Positions 1 through 5,434 of a stretch of 5,716 bases of DNA are shown here, in pieces. Every line of letters starts with the position of its first letter. The stretch's first letter is position 1. The notes beneath the pieces are model-generated. The model saw nothing but the letters and a program-made list of their open reading frames with translations. It was not told the DNA's origin and made no database searches. This stretch comes from Peptococcaceae bacterium. Its GTDB lineage: Bacteria > Bacillota > Peptococcia > Peptococcales > Peptococcaceae. A program made the translations under genes and the position numbers. The stretch covers positions 1 through 5,716 of the forward strand of contig CAAETY010000089.1 in NCBI GenBank assembly GCA_900759105.1, written 5' to 3'.

Positions 1-294
1 CCGAAAATTGAACTGTACGAGGATAGCACTCGTGTAGTGTTATTTTCAGAGATTCCGTTTTCTGCAATATCCATCGAGGATAAGCTTTGGGCATGCTATC
101 TTCATGCTTGTATTCGGCAAGTTGAGGGGGAGCAGCTTACAAATAGTTCTTTAAGAGAGCGATTCGGGTTGAAAGATTCCTCGGCAGGAAGCATTTCAAG
201 ACTTATCAAAGAAGCCGTTTCAATGAAACTTATTAAACCCCTTGATTCGTCAACAGCACCTCGCTATATGAAGTATATCCCTATCTGGGCTTGA
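1..294 (+). CDS. C-terminal end of a RecG-like / AlbA_2-family ATP-binding protein (partial at left edge)
   Basis: The frame is open from base 1 and ends with TGA at 292-294, giving about 97 residues of a protein whose beginning lies outside the window. The GTG at 37 is internal, because codons 1-36 read in frame as PKIELYEDSTRV, a stretch expected just before it in this family. The tail contains a winged-helix-like segment (LRERFGL...SISRLIKEAVSMKLIKP) and ends in APRYMKYIPIWA. I recognise this ending from the RecG-related, Schlafen-like AlbA_2 ATP-binding proteins common in Clostridia, often annotated as putative transcriptional regulator or ATP-dependent DNA helicase. The family is thought to bind nucleic acid and ATP, but its cellular role is poorly defined. 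The gene converges on the minus-strand restriction-modification operon and is followed by a strong terminator at 495-544. The C-terminus looks complete. Family assignment is from remembered pattern, not a search. Confidence 0.8.
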   Translation, partial: PKIELYEDSTRVVLFSEIPFSAISIEDKLWACYLHACIRQVEGEQLTNSSLRERFGLKDSSAGSISRLIKEAVSMKLIKPLDSSTAPRYMKYIPIWA

Positions 295-316
295 TTTAAC
301 TTGCTGGCAACTTGCT
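295..316 (+). repeat. Direct repeat copy 1 (TTTAACTTGC-type), with AACTTGC at 11-bp period
   Basis: The sequence TTTAACTTGC, then a variable triplet, then CAA, C or T, and TTGCT recurs at 414-435 with 18 of 22 positions identical. Within this copy AACTTGC occurs at 298-304 and again at 309-315, an 11-bp period close to one helical turn. The repeat starts directly after the stop codon of the plus-strand gene. Its role is unknown. A protein binding site or the residue of a duplicated sequence are both possible. Confidence 0.5.
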
Positions 317-413
317 TGAAGCGCCTAATGATTGAAGTTTCTGAAAAGTTCCTTCTGATAATTGACGACAATTCGATGAATTTTGTGGAGGCTTCAAAGA
401 GGCTTTATATACT

Positions 414-435
414 TTTAACTTGCCTACAATTTGCT
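414..435 (+). repeat. Direct repeat copy 2 (TTTAACTTGC-type)
   Basis: This is the second copy of the 22-bp repeat found at 295-316, differing at four positions. It keeps the 11-bp internal period: AACTTGC at 417-423 is followed by AATTTGC at 428-434. A further ACTTGC lies in the left arm of the nearby terminator stem at 501-506. Function unknown. Confidence 0.45.
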
Positions 436-494
436 GTGCGCTTGCATGACGGAAAATCATATCATTGCTGAGCACCAGCACCTATTTAACCTAA

Positions 495-544
495 ATAAGC
501 ACTTGCCTTGACTCGCGTGGAGTAAGGTAAGTGCTTATCTTTTT
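495..544 (+). terminator. Strong intrinsic terminator, probably bidirectional
   Basis: The arms at 495-509 and 524-538 pair over 15 bp, with one G-U pair. After a single-base bulge, ACTC (511-514) pairs with GAGT (520-523) around a GCGTG loop. On the plus strand the stem is followed by C and five T residues (540-544), which fits a rho-independent terminator for the plus-strand gene ending at 294. Read on the minus strand, the same stem is preceded by a run of A and followed by TTATTT, so it can also end the minus-strand operon. Its position between convergent units supports a shared terminator. Confidence 0.85.
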
Positions 545-671
545 ATGTAAGTGAAGCGCCAAATTGTTGAATTACTTCATCGGAATCCTTGCCGGAGATC
601 GTTCTTCCTGTATTCGGGATTGGGTTCTTAGTCAGAGAAGCTTTTGAAATCGAAAATTTAATAATCGTCAA
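543..671 (-). CDS. Possible small ORF of 42 residues after the ASCH gene (tentative)
   Basis: A TTG at 671-669 overlaps the TGA stop of the ASCH gene (670-668) as TTGA, the geometry of translational coupling. The frame runs to TAA at 545-543, immediately before the bidirectional terminator. The predicted peptide includes KASLTKNPIPNTGRTISG and ends in IQQFGASLT, which reads more like protein than random sequence. No good ribosome binding site precedes the TTG. The same frame is also open further upstream inside the ASCH gene, so this could instead be the tail of a decayed gene. A similar pattern (KASL, then GAS about 30 codons later) occurs in the minus-strand open stretch at 296-481. I do not recognise the product, and expression is uncertain. 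Confidence 0.25.
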   Translation of the reverse strand: MTIIKFSISKASLTKNPIPNTGRTISGKDSDEVIQQFGASLT

Positions 672-1051
672 TCGTTTTTCTGTTTCAGGTAAATAAAAGA
701 CTGTGGCACATGTGCGATGTCATAATCTTTTAATGCTTTGGGTGTTTTATAAGCCTTAACATTTGTGAGCTTATATGCAACTGCCACTTCTCTGTTTTTG
801 TAGTATTCCTTAAAAAAAGATGCCGGGATACCTGATCCGCACTTGGTTTTCTTCCAAATTTCAGTGGGTTTTCCAACCAAAACACATTCTATTTCAGCTT
901 CACCTACCACTTGACTTTTGGGGGCAGTGGCATAAAATATGATTTTTTTTATATCATCACGGCATTTTCGAGTACGAAACTCATACTTTTTTGTGCCTTC
1001 GATAATCATTTCTGCATATTGAGGCTTAATCGATAATAACATTGCTGACAT
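668..1051 (-). CDS. ASCH-domain (PUA-like) protein
   Basis: The 127-residue protein is almost entirely one small ASCH domain. It begins LLSIKPQYAEMIIEG and carries the hallmark GxKxxExR as G19-T-K21-K-Y-E24-F-R26. It continues with the strand IIFYATAP (37-44), VVGEAEI (48-54), AVAYKLTNVKAY (90-101) and VPQSFIYL (115-122), all typical of the fold. ASCH domains belong to the PUA-like superfamily and are thought to bind RNA or modified nucleotides. Some relatives act as amidohydrolases on modified cytidine, so both reading and processing of modified bases are possible. The start overlaps the end of the GNAT gene by 26 bp, and AAGGG lies 8 nt upstream of the ATG. The in-frame Met4 is an alternative start without better support. 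It is the last confident gene of the operon. The domain call is firm; the role here is inferred. Confidence 0.85.
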   Translation of the reverse strand: MSAMLLSIKPQYAEMIIEGTKKYEFRTRKCRDDIKKIIFYATAPKSQVVGEAEIECVLVGKPTEIWKKTKCGSGIPASFFKEYYKNREVAVAYKLTNVKAYKTPKALKDYDIAHVPQSFIYLKQKND

Positions 1052-2120
1052 CTATATTTCCCTTTTCCAAAATACTCTTAAATGCCGCTTGACCAAGTGA
1101 AAACGATGTGGGATACCCATCTCCCCAGTACCCGCTTTGCTTAAGCCAGGCCATATTTACATTATTTCCTTCACCAAAGTATCCATAATAGAGCATTTCC
1201 ATAACAAGTACATTCCAGTCGTTATTATAGCGGTTTCTTAATTCATCTTTGTTAAATACAGACTTGTTCCCAATTTTTGTCAAAAGTTCATCAAACGACA
1301 TAAGCTTCTGACCGCTTTTCTTCGCTTGTATAATTTTTGTTACAACGCGGAAAGAAGTAATACATGAGCGATACTGCTTTCCTGATCCTGCCGTATATCT
1401 TCGATAGATAAGTATCGGATCTCCGATACCGTAGGGCAACTGTGAATATTGAGCACCGACATATACTTTGCTAAGGCCGTTGCTTACATTCATAGCCACC
1501 GCATTTTGTAAAGCGTTATTTTTGAGTTCCGAATAAGGGAACATTGTATCATGGTAAGTATCATTGATAATAAGATACCCTGAAGAATGAAAGTTCGGAT
1601 TGATAAAGGGAAAAGACTTATACGGGTCACTATAATCAATGTTATGACGGCTCTTTATGTACACGCCTTCTCCATTTAAATTGTATCCTGCTTTATGAAA
1701 GCCAAACTTTTCAAGCTGTGAAATCAACAGATCCTGCTTATCAAATGCTGTAACATAAATTTCATCTGTTCCGGATTTTTGCCATTTCCACAGAACTAAT
1801 CCGATTGCACCTTCACCCAGTCGCTGACCACGAAAGCGCTCGGCAATCTTCATTGTGCTAATTTTTACTCGATTACAAGCGGCAAGCGTGCAGCCCTTCA
1901 ACTCGATTGGCTCATTTTCGTTCTTTATGCAGATAAAAGCACCAAGTCCCTGATCATCGGAAAACACCAATGCGGTACGACCTTCCTGCGCTTTGTTCTT
2001 AAACCAGACAGAAAACGACGGCGAGGACGCACTTCCCGGATAATCGTTTTTCAGGGTTGCGAAAAATGGATCATCAAGATTGATTTCACTGAACTTGCGA
2101 AGTGAAAATTTTCCAGGCAC
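1026..2120 (-). CDS. GNAT-fold acyltransferase with C-terminal PUA-like region
   Basis: The 364-residue protein starts with GTG, chosen because a GGGGG ribosome site lies 7 nt upstream. Residues about 1-155 look like a GNAT domain. The acetyl-CoA pyrophosphate-binding motif is visible as RFRGQRLGEGAIG (95-107, Q99xxG102xG104), preceded by the strand VKISTMKIA and followed by a helix, then ITS-like strand IYVTAFD (121-127) and EKFGFHKAGY (137-146). After a linker, residues about 180-265 look PUA/EVE-like: GYLIINDTYHDTMFP, GIGDPILIYRR (231-241) and RSCITSFRVVTKI (251-263). The last 100 residues include YYGYFGEGN and GYWGDGYPTSF and have no function I recognise. GNAT enzymes transfer acyl groups from CoA to amines, and some bacterial toxins of this fold acetylate aminoacyl-tRNA. 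A PUA-like partner domain fits an RNA or modified-nucleotide target. It sits between the specificity subunit and the ASCH gene in one operon. Substrate unknown; GNAT call good, PUA-like call moderate. Confidence 0.75.
   Translation of the reverse strand: MPGKFSLRKFSEINLDDPFFATLKNDYPGSASSPSFSVWFKNKAQEGRTALVFSDDQGLGAFICIKNENEPIELKGCTLAACNRVKISTMKIAERFRGQRLGEGAIGLVLWKWQKSGTDEIYVTAFDKQDLLISQLEKFGFHKAGYNLNGEGVYIKSRHNIDYSDPYKSFPFINPNFHSSGYLIINDTYHDTMFPYSELKNNALQNAVAMNVSNGLSKVYVGAQYSQLPYGIGDPILIYRRYTAGSGKQYRSCITSFRVVTKIIQAKKSGQKLMSFDELLTKIGNKSVFNKDELRNRYNNDWNVLVMEMLYYGYFGEGNNVNMAWLKQSGYWGDGYPTSFSLGQAAFKSILEKGNIDVSNVIID
1060..1064 (-). promoter_or_regulatory. Ribosome binding site of the ASCH gene
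   Basis: AAGGG on the minus strand ends 8 nt before the ATG at 1051. It lies inside the end of the GNAT gene, so the ASCH protein can be initiated on its own within the polycistronic message. It favours Met1 over Met4. Confidence 0.6.
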
Positions 2121-2127
2121 AAAAACG

Positions 2128-2134
2128 CCCCCTT
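2128..2134 (-). promoter_or_regulatory. Ribosome binding site that fixes the GTG start of the GNAT gene
   Basis: AAGGGGG on the minus strand ends 7 nt before the GTG at 2120-2118. There is no ATG alternative with comparable spacing, so this site decides the start. Confidence 0.75.
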
Positions 2135-2181
2135 TTTATAAATCCAGAGATGGCTTTATCGGTGATAATGGCAATTTCCCT

Positions 2182-2220
2182 AAAAGTAACGAGCATGTAC
2201 TATCAGTACCTTTTCGTTAC
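2182..2220 (-). terminator. Two-tier hairpin over the specificity-gene stop, weak terminator or attenuator
   Basis: Outer arms 2186-2192 and 2214-2220 (GTAACGA with TCGTTAC) pair over 7 bp. After a 4 by 4 internal loop, the inner arms 2197-2201 and 2205-2209 (GTACT with AGTAC) pair around a 3-nt loop. The stop codon of the specificity gene (2205-2203) is in the apex. On the minus strand the stem is followed by TTTT (2185-2182), only a short U tract. It could partly reduce transcription into the GNAT-ASCH pair, or protect the upstream message from 3' decay. Confidence 0.45.
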
Positions 2221-3324
2221 CGCTTTTGTCGTTTCAATCTTTTGGTTTGCATAAAGAACAACTTCTTTAATGACCAGTTTCTGAACAGCGGAAATCAATG
2301 TTTCCATGGTGGTATAATCAGGTTTTCCATCTTTTGCAGGCAGCATGATATCGAGTGCATCGGCATCTTTGGCATAGAAGTTATGACCATAATCAAATTT
2401 CCCTGTATGAGCCGCTTTATGGATTGCAGAGGTCAAAAAGATGGCCGCCTTCATGGGGACAGTTTCTGTATGAACTACCGCAATGTGGTCATCGGCACCA
2501 TATTTGTAATTGCGATATTTTGCCGAGCCAAACATATCAATGGTGGTGGTATTCTTTTCAAAGACCTCCACATTATTGCTGATATAGGCAGAAATACCTT
2601 CCGACGCTTCTCCCGCAGTGACAAACGGAAGTGTGCCAGAAATTCGGTCATCTCCCTTTAATCGTTTGCCACGAGTTGATTTTCCGAACAAGCATTCGAG
2701 GTTGAACAGCTTCCACGTCAAAGAGCTGTAATTTTGAAGTGCTTGCACTTCATCACTGGATAATTCATAATTATCCAGTCCGCTTACCGTTAGGTAAGCG
2801 GACAGCTCCGCTACCCGCTCTGCTTCCAGCTCCGCTATAAAGGACTCCATAAAATCGAAGTTAATGAAGCCATTATCGCATACTGGAAGAAAGATAATCG
2901 TTTTTCGCATTGATTCACGGTTAAATTTGTGCCCATAATCATACTGGCTATTTGATGTTGCAACACGAGAAGCCGATATAATAAAGAATGCTATTGAAGA
3001 ATTAAAGTGATCAAATTTTGGAATAAGTGACTGTATATGCTGGTAACCAATGTAATCATCTTTTTGGTAGTACATGGTTTCAGCACCCAGTGTTGTATCT
3101 GAGCAGGACAGAGAATTTCCCTTATTTAGAGGAGGTAGATTCGAAAATCCCATAACACCGTTATCAATAGAAGCGTTAGAAACCAGGGGAGTCGTTCCGT
3201 TTTCGGACATTATTTTATCATTTTCCAAGCGATAATATTTGGTCGGATTTATTTCAAACAAATCTCCAATCTTAAATTCGCCCCACTTAACGGCGCTTAG
3301 CTTTTCGCTAAGTGAGGCATTCAT
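2203..3324 (-). CDS. Restriction-modification specificity (S/B) subunit with two target recognition domains
   Basis: The 373-residue protein has the two-fold repeat of HsdS/BcgI-B subunits. The first half starts WGEFKIGDLFE (14-24) and ends near YDYGHKF (128-134) and IIFLPV. A helical spacer follows (ESFIAELEAERVAELSAYL, 160-178). The second half starts WKLFNLECLFG (204-214) and contains FDYGHNF (310-316), LDIMLPA and a final helical spacer. Each half is a target recognition domain (TRD) that reads part of a bipartite DNA site, while the helices set the spacing and dock the methyltransferase. The ATG overlaps the stop of the A subunit as ATGA, so translation is probably coupled. No good ribosome site is at the usual distance. 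Length is close to the 341 residues I recall for BcgI B. The recognition sequence cannot be read from the protein. Both TRDs look intact. A perfect 11-bp inverted repeat lies at the spacer-TRD2 junction (2778-2803). Confidence 0.9.
   Translation of the reverse strand: MNASLSEKLSAVKWGEFKIGDLFEINPTKYYRLENDKIMSENGTTPLVSNASIDNGVMGFSNLPPLNKGNSLSCSDTTLGAETMYYQKDDYIGYQHIQSLIPKFDHFNSSIAFFIISASRVATSNSQYDYGHKFNRESMRKTIIFLPVCDNGFINFDFMESFIAELEAERVAELSAYLTVSGLDNYELSSDEVQALQNYSSLTWKLFNLECLFGKSTRGKRLKGDDRISGTLPFVTAGEASEGISAYISNNVEVFEKNTTTIDMFGSAKYRNYKYGADDHIAVVHTETVPMKAAIFLTSAIHKAAHTGKFDYGHNFYAKDADALDIMLPAKDGKPDYTTMETLISAVQKLVIKEVVLYANQKIETTKAVTKRY
2778..2803. repeat. Perfect 11-bp inverted repeat with 4-nt loop inside the specificity gene
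   Basis: GTCCGCTTACC (2778-2788) and GGTAAGCGGAC (2793-2803) are exact reverse complements around GTTA. The element encodes SAYLTVSGL, between the central helical spacer and the second target recognition domain. Similar amino acid sequence is usual here in BcgI-B-like proteins, so the protein may be conserved and the palindrome incidental. It would still form a stable hairpin in DNA or mRNA. Confidence 0.7.
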
Positions 3325-5390
3325 TTTCCCAGGCGGTCATCCTCCAAGTTTTGATTTTTCAAAAGATTTGACACTTCCCATGCCAAATAGTCGCTGACAG
3401 TTTTTTTGAAATCTTCCAAAGTGGGTTTCGTGTCAATCGGGGCGCTTTGGTTCCAGTCTGCACCATTTTCAGGGTCAATCGTTCCCTCGTAATACTCCTT
3501 TTCCGTAAAGATATTTAGTTTGGCTTTCCCGAAGCGAACAAGGTCAACAAGCTCCTGATAGCGCTCTCTGGCATGATCAGTATCACGTAAATTACAGCTT
3601 GCCTTTTTGCGGTTCGTTCTCGTATATCCATCTACTGAGAAATCTATGAATTTGACGGTGTCATCTTTTTGATGAGCTTCCCCTACACGGAAAACATATA
3701 TATTTGTCTGAACGCTGGACTTACCAATAAAAAGATCTATCGGCATTTTAATGCTTGCAAGCAGCGTGCTGTGTTTTAAAATTCGCTTGTTATATTCCGT
3801 TGCTTTGCCGCTGCCTGCGGAGTTTTGAATGATGATGGCGGCGTAGCCTCTCCTCATCATCGAAAGGGCTTTTTCAACAAACACCATGCCGTTGCCGGGG
3901 GCAGAGTACGGCGGATTCAGAATAAAGGCATCAGCAGGGAACCCGATAGTTTTCTCCACTTCATGCCCCTCTGCATCTACTCCTTTGATTTTATAAGTGC
4001 CGTCATACTCTTTTAGAGAGTCTTTATTCAAAATATGTGAACTGCCGTCACCCATCAAAATCATGTTGAGAATAGCAAGCATATACACCTCTGACAGAAT
4101 TTCGAGACCAAGAAGCTGATTGGCCTTTATTGCGGCGGATTTACGCGCAAATTCGTCGGGAGATTTAATTTTGTTTTTTGCATCGTTGAGCATTTCGTTC
4201 ATGGCCGCAACGAGAAGCCCTGCTGATCCGGTTGCAAAGTCCCATACATAGGAATCCTTATCTACTCTTGCAAGCCTTGCTAAGAGGGTTGCAACATAGG
4301 CGGGCGTCAGAACGACGTCGTTTAACTTGTCTTGAGAAAAGCCCAGCCAACCGTACATTTCATTGAATAACTTGCCGGTAAAGTCTGTAGTAAGACCGAT
4401 TTTATAGTATATGCCAAGGTCATCAACAATTTTTGAAAAGACACGTTTGAGCTGGCTTTCTCCGTTTTCGACCTTATTAATATTATCCGTTGTCAGTGTA
4501 TTCTGTAATGTGCGGACAATCATATCACGCTTTTCCTGCGGAAGATTCTTTTCGTCCAGAAAGGCCTTGATTTTGCGGAGGATAATATCACCGTCACGGT
4601 TTCCAGTTTCGATTGAAGATTTCAACTCGGATTTTTCAAGAGCAGCCACTCTACCGGGAACGCCGAGCGTCGCAATGATGGACGCAGCCACAAGATATAC
4701 GCGATCACGCTCGCTCAAGCCTTTTTCGTTCTGATAAATATCATTATTCAGCTTTACAAGGCTTGCGTTGATTTCCCGCTCTCGCTGCTCTTTTAGTTTC
4801 TCGATTTCGTTCGGTGTAAGCTTGAGGCACTTTACCTTTTCGATGAACTTATCAAAATTTGACTTCTTGAGGAATGAAAAATCTGTGTAATTATCGATCT
4901 TCTGCCCGATACCAAAGTTGCTTTTAGATACATAATATACGCCAATTTCATGTTCCAGCTTTCCGGCTTCTGTTTTGTAACCGGTCATTCCTATGGCGAT
5001 TATGTCAGTATAGCTCGTATAATGCAGAAGTGCGTTTGCATAGTGAACGGCACCGTTTACCGCATAAGAATTGATATGCTTAAAATCGGGTTGGTTCTTG
5101 GCGGTTTTATTTGCAACTTTACCCTCGGAATCAAGGGCAACGAGTTTATCTTTATAGCCCTTGTACTCGATCAGGACGGGATAATTCACCATGTTTTTGT
5201 CCCGCAAAAGCAGCTTGGCATCCGGACGATTTCCGCCAACGCCGCCATTTTTCGAGAAGTATTCGTCTAGCGCCCGATCAATTTCTGTATTGAGCGACTC
5301 CTGTTCGAGCTTGTAATCAAGTTTGTAAGATCGCATCCAACCATTTGCTAAATCAGCAACGTTCGGTTCAACAGATTGAATTTTAGCCAT
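3321..5390 (-). CDS. BcgI-A-like fused restriction nuclease and N6-adenine DNA methyltransferase
   Basis: The 689-residue subunit joins both catalytic activities of a restriction-modification system. The N-terminal part (about 1-180) shows a PD-(D/E)XK nuclease site: an early acidic residue (E36), P56-D57, then the strand PVLIEYKG with E75-Y-K77, followed by a helix YAVNGAVHYANAL (109-121). A helical region (about 190-345) leads into the N-6 DNA methylase core: LTPAYVATLLARL (361-373), the S-adenosylmethionine loop DFATGSAG (384-391) and catalytic NPPY (492-495). It would methylate adenine at sites chosen by the specificity subunit encoded next, and cleave unmethylated DNA. BcgI A, as I recall, is 637 residues with the same order. 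Nuclease and methylase in one chain, with no HsdR in the window, fit Type IIB/IIG better than Type I. ATG is preceded by GGGGG at 6 nt. All key residues appear intact. Confidence 0.9.
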   Translation of the reverse strand: MAKIQSVEPNVADLANGWMRSYKLDYKLEQESLNTEIDRALDEYFSKNGGVGGNRPDAKLLLRDKNMVNYPVLIEYKGYKDKLVALDSEGKVANKTAKNQPDFKHINSYAVNGAVHYANALLHYTSYTDIIAIGMTGYKTEAGKLEHEIGVYYVSKSNFGIGQKIDNYTDFSFLKKSNFDKFIEKVKCLKLTPNEIEKLKEQREREINASLVKLNNDIYQNEKGLSERDRVYLVAASIIATLGVPGRVAALEKSELKSSIETGNRDGDIILRKIKAFLDEKNLPQEKRDMIVRTLQNTLTTDNINKVENGESQLKRVFSKIVDDLGIYYKIGLTTDFTGKLFNEMYGWLGFSQDKLNDVVLTPAYVATLLARLARVDKDSYVWDFATGSAGLLVAAMNEMLNDAKNKIKSPDEFARKSAAIKANQLLGLEILSEVYMLAILNMILMGDGSSHILNKDSLKEYDGTYKIKGVDAEGHEVEKTIGFPADAFILNPPYSAPGNGMVFVEKALSMMRRGYAAIIIQNSAGSGKATEYNKRILKHSTLLASIKMPIDLFIGKSSVQTNIYVFRVGEAHQKDDTVKFIDFSVDGYTRTNRKKASCNLRDTDHARERYQELVDLVRFGKAKLNIFTEKEYYEGTIDPENGADWNQSAPIDTKPTLEDFKKTVSDYLAWEVSNLLKNQNLEDDRLGK

Positions 5391-5396
5391 TCTTTT

Positions 5397-5401
5397 CCCC
5401 C
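5397..5401 (-). promoter_or_regulatory. Ribosome binding site of the A subunit gene
   Basis: GGGGG on the minus strand lies 6 nt before the ATG at 5390, in a 44-bp gap after the stop of the preceding gene. The gap is AT-rich but I see no convincing -35/-10 pair in it, so transcription probably arrives from the upstream gene. Confidence 0.65.
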
Positions 5402-5434
5402 AAGGTAATACTTAAATATCTAAATATAAATTTT

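Larger units (their letters stand above)
295..667. other. Convergent intergenic region without a confident gene
   Basis: This 373-bp stretch lies between two convergent transcription units. It holds the hairpin terminator at 495-544, a direct repeat pair (295-316 and 414-435), and a second degenerate direct repeat (317-338 and 552-573). Two minus-strand open stretches occur here: 296-481 (61 codons, GTG start, weak ribosome site) and 543-671 (42 codons, TTG start). They share in-frame KASL and GAS blocks at nearly equal spacing, so they may be decayed or divergent copies of one small coding unit. The plus frame of the preceding gene also stays open after its stop until about 471, probably a by-product of the opposite reading frame. 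I recognise no known gene in the region. Confidence 0.5.

Noticed and set aside
295..471. Read-through extension of the left plus-strand gene beyond its TGA
   Set aside because: The frame stays open for nearly 60 codons, but APRYMKYIPIWA is the normal end of this family and the extension has no family resemblance, so the stop is taken as genuine.
2121..2202. Possible promoter for the GNAT gene in the 82-bp gap
   Set aside because: TTGCCA and TTTATA-like elements are present on the minus strand but about 27 bp apart, too far for a sigma-70-type promoter. No better pair is visible.
2080..2661. Plus-strand open frame of 193 codons
   Set aside because: It lies opposite the specificity gene and the start of the GNAT gene, both of which have clear domain motifs, ribosome sites or coupling. 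Its product has no recognisable features.
3296..3312. Hairpin CTTAGC/GCTAAG just inside the start of the specificity gene
   Set aside because: Only 6 bp with a 5-nt loop in coding sequence. It could slightly affect initiation but is within what chance would give.
4411..5293. Plus-strand open frames opposite the A subunit (4411-4734, 4950-5270, 5111-5293), with a similar one at 3825-4016
   Set aside because: All are antisense to the strongly supported methyltransferase-nuclease gene, with no ribosome sites or protein-like motifs of note.
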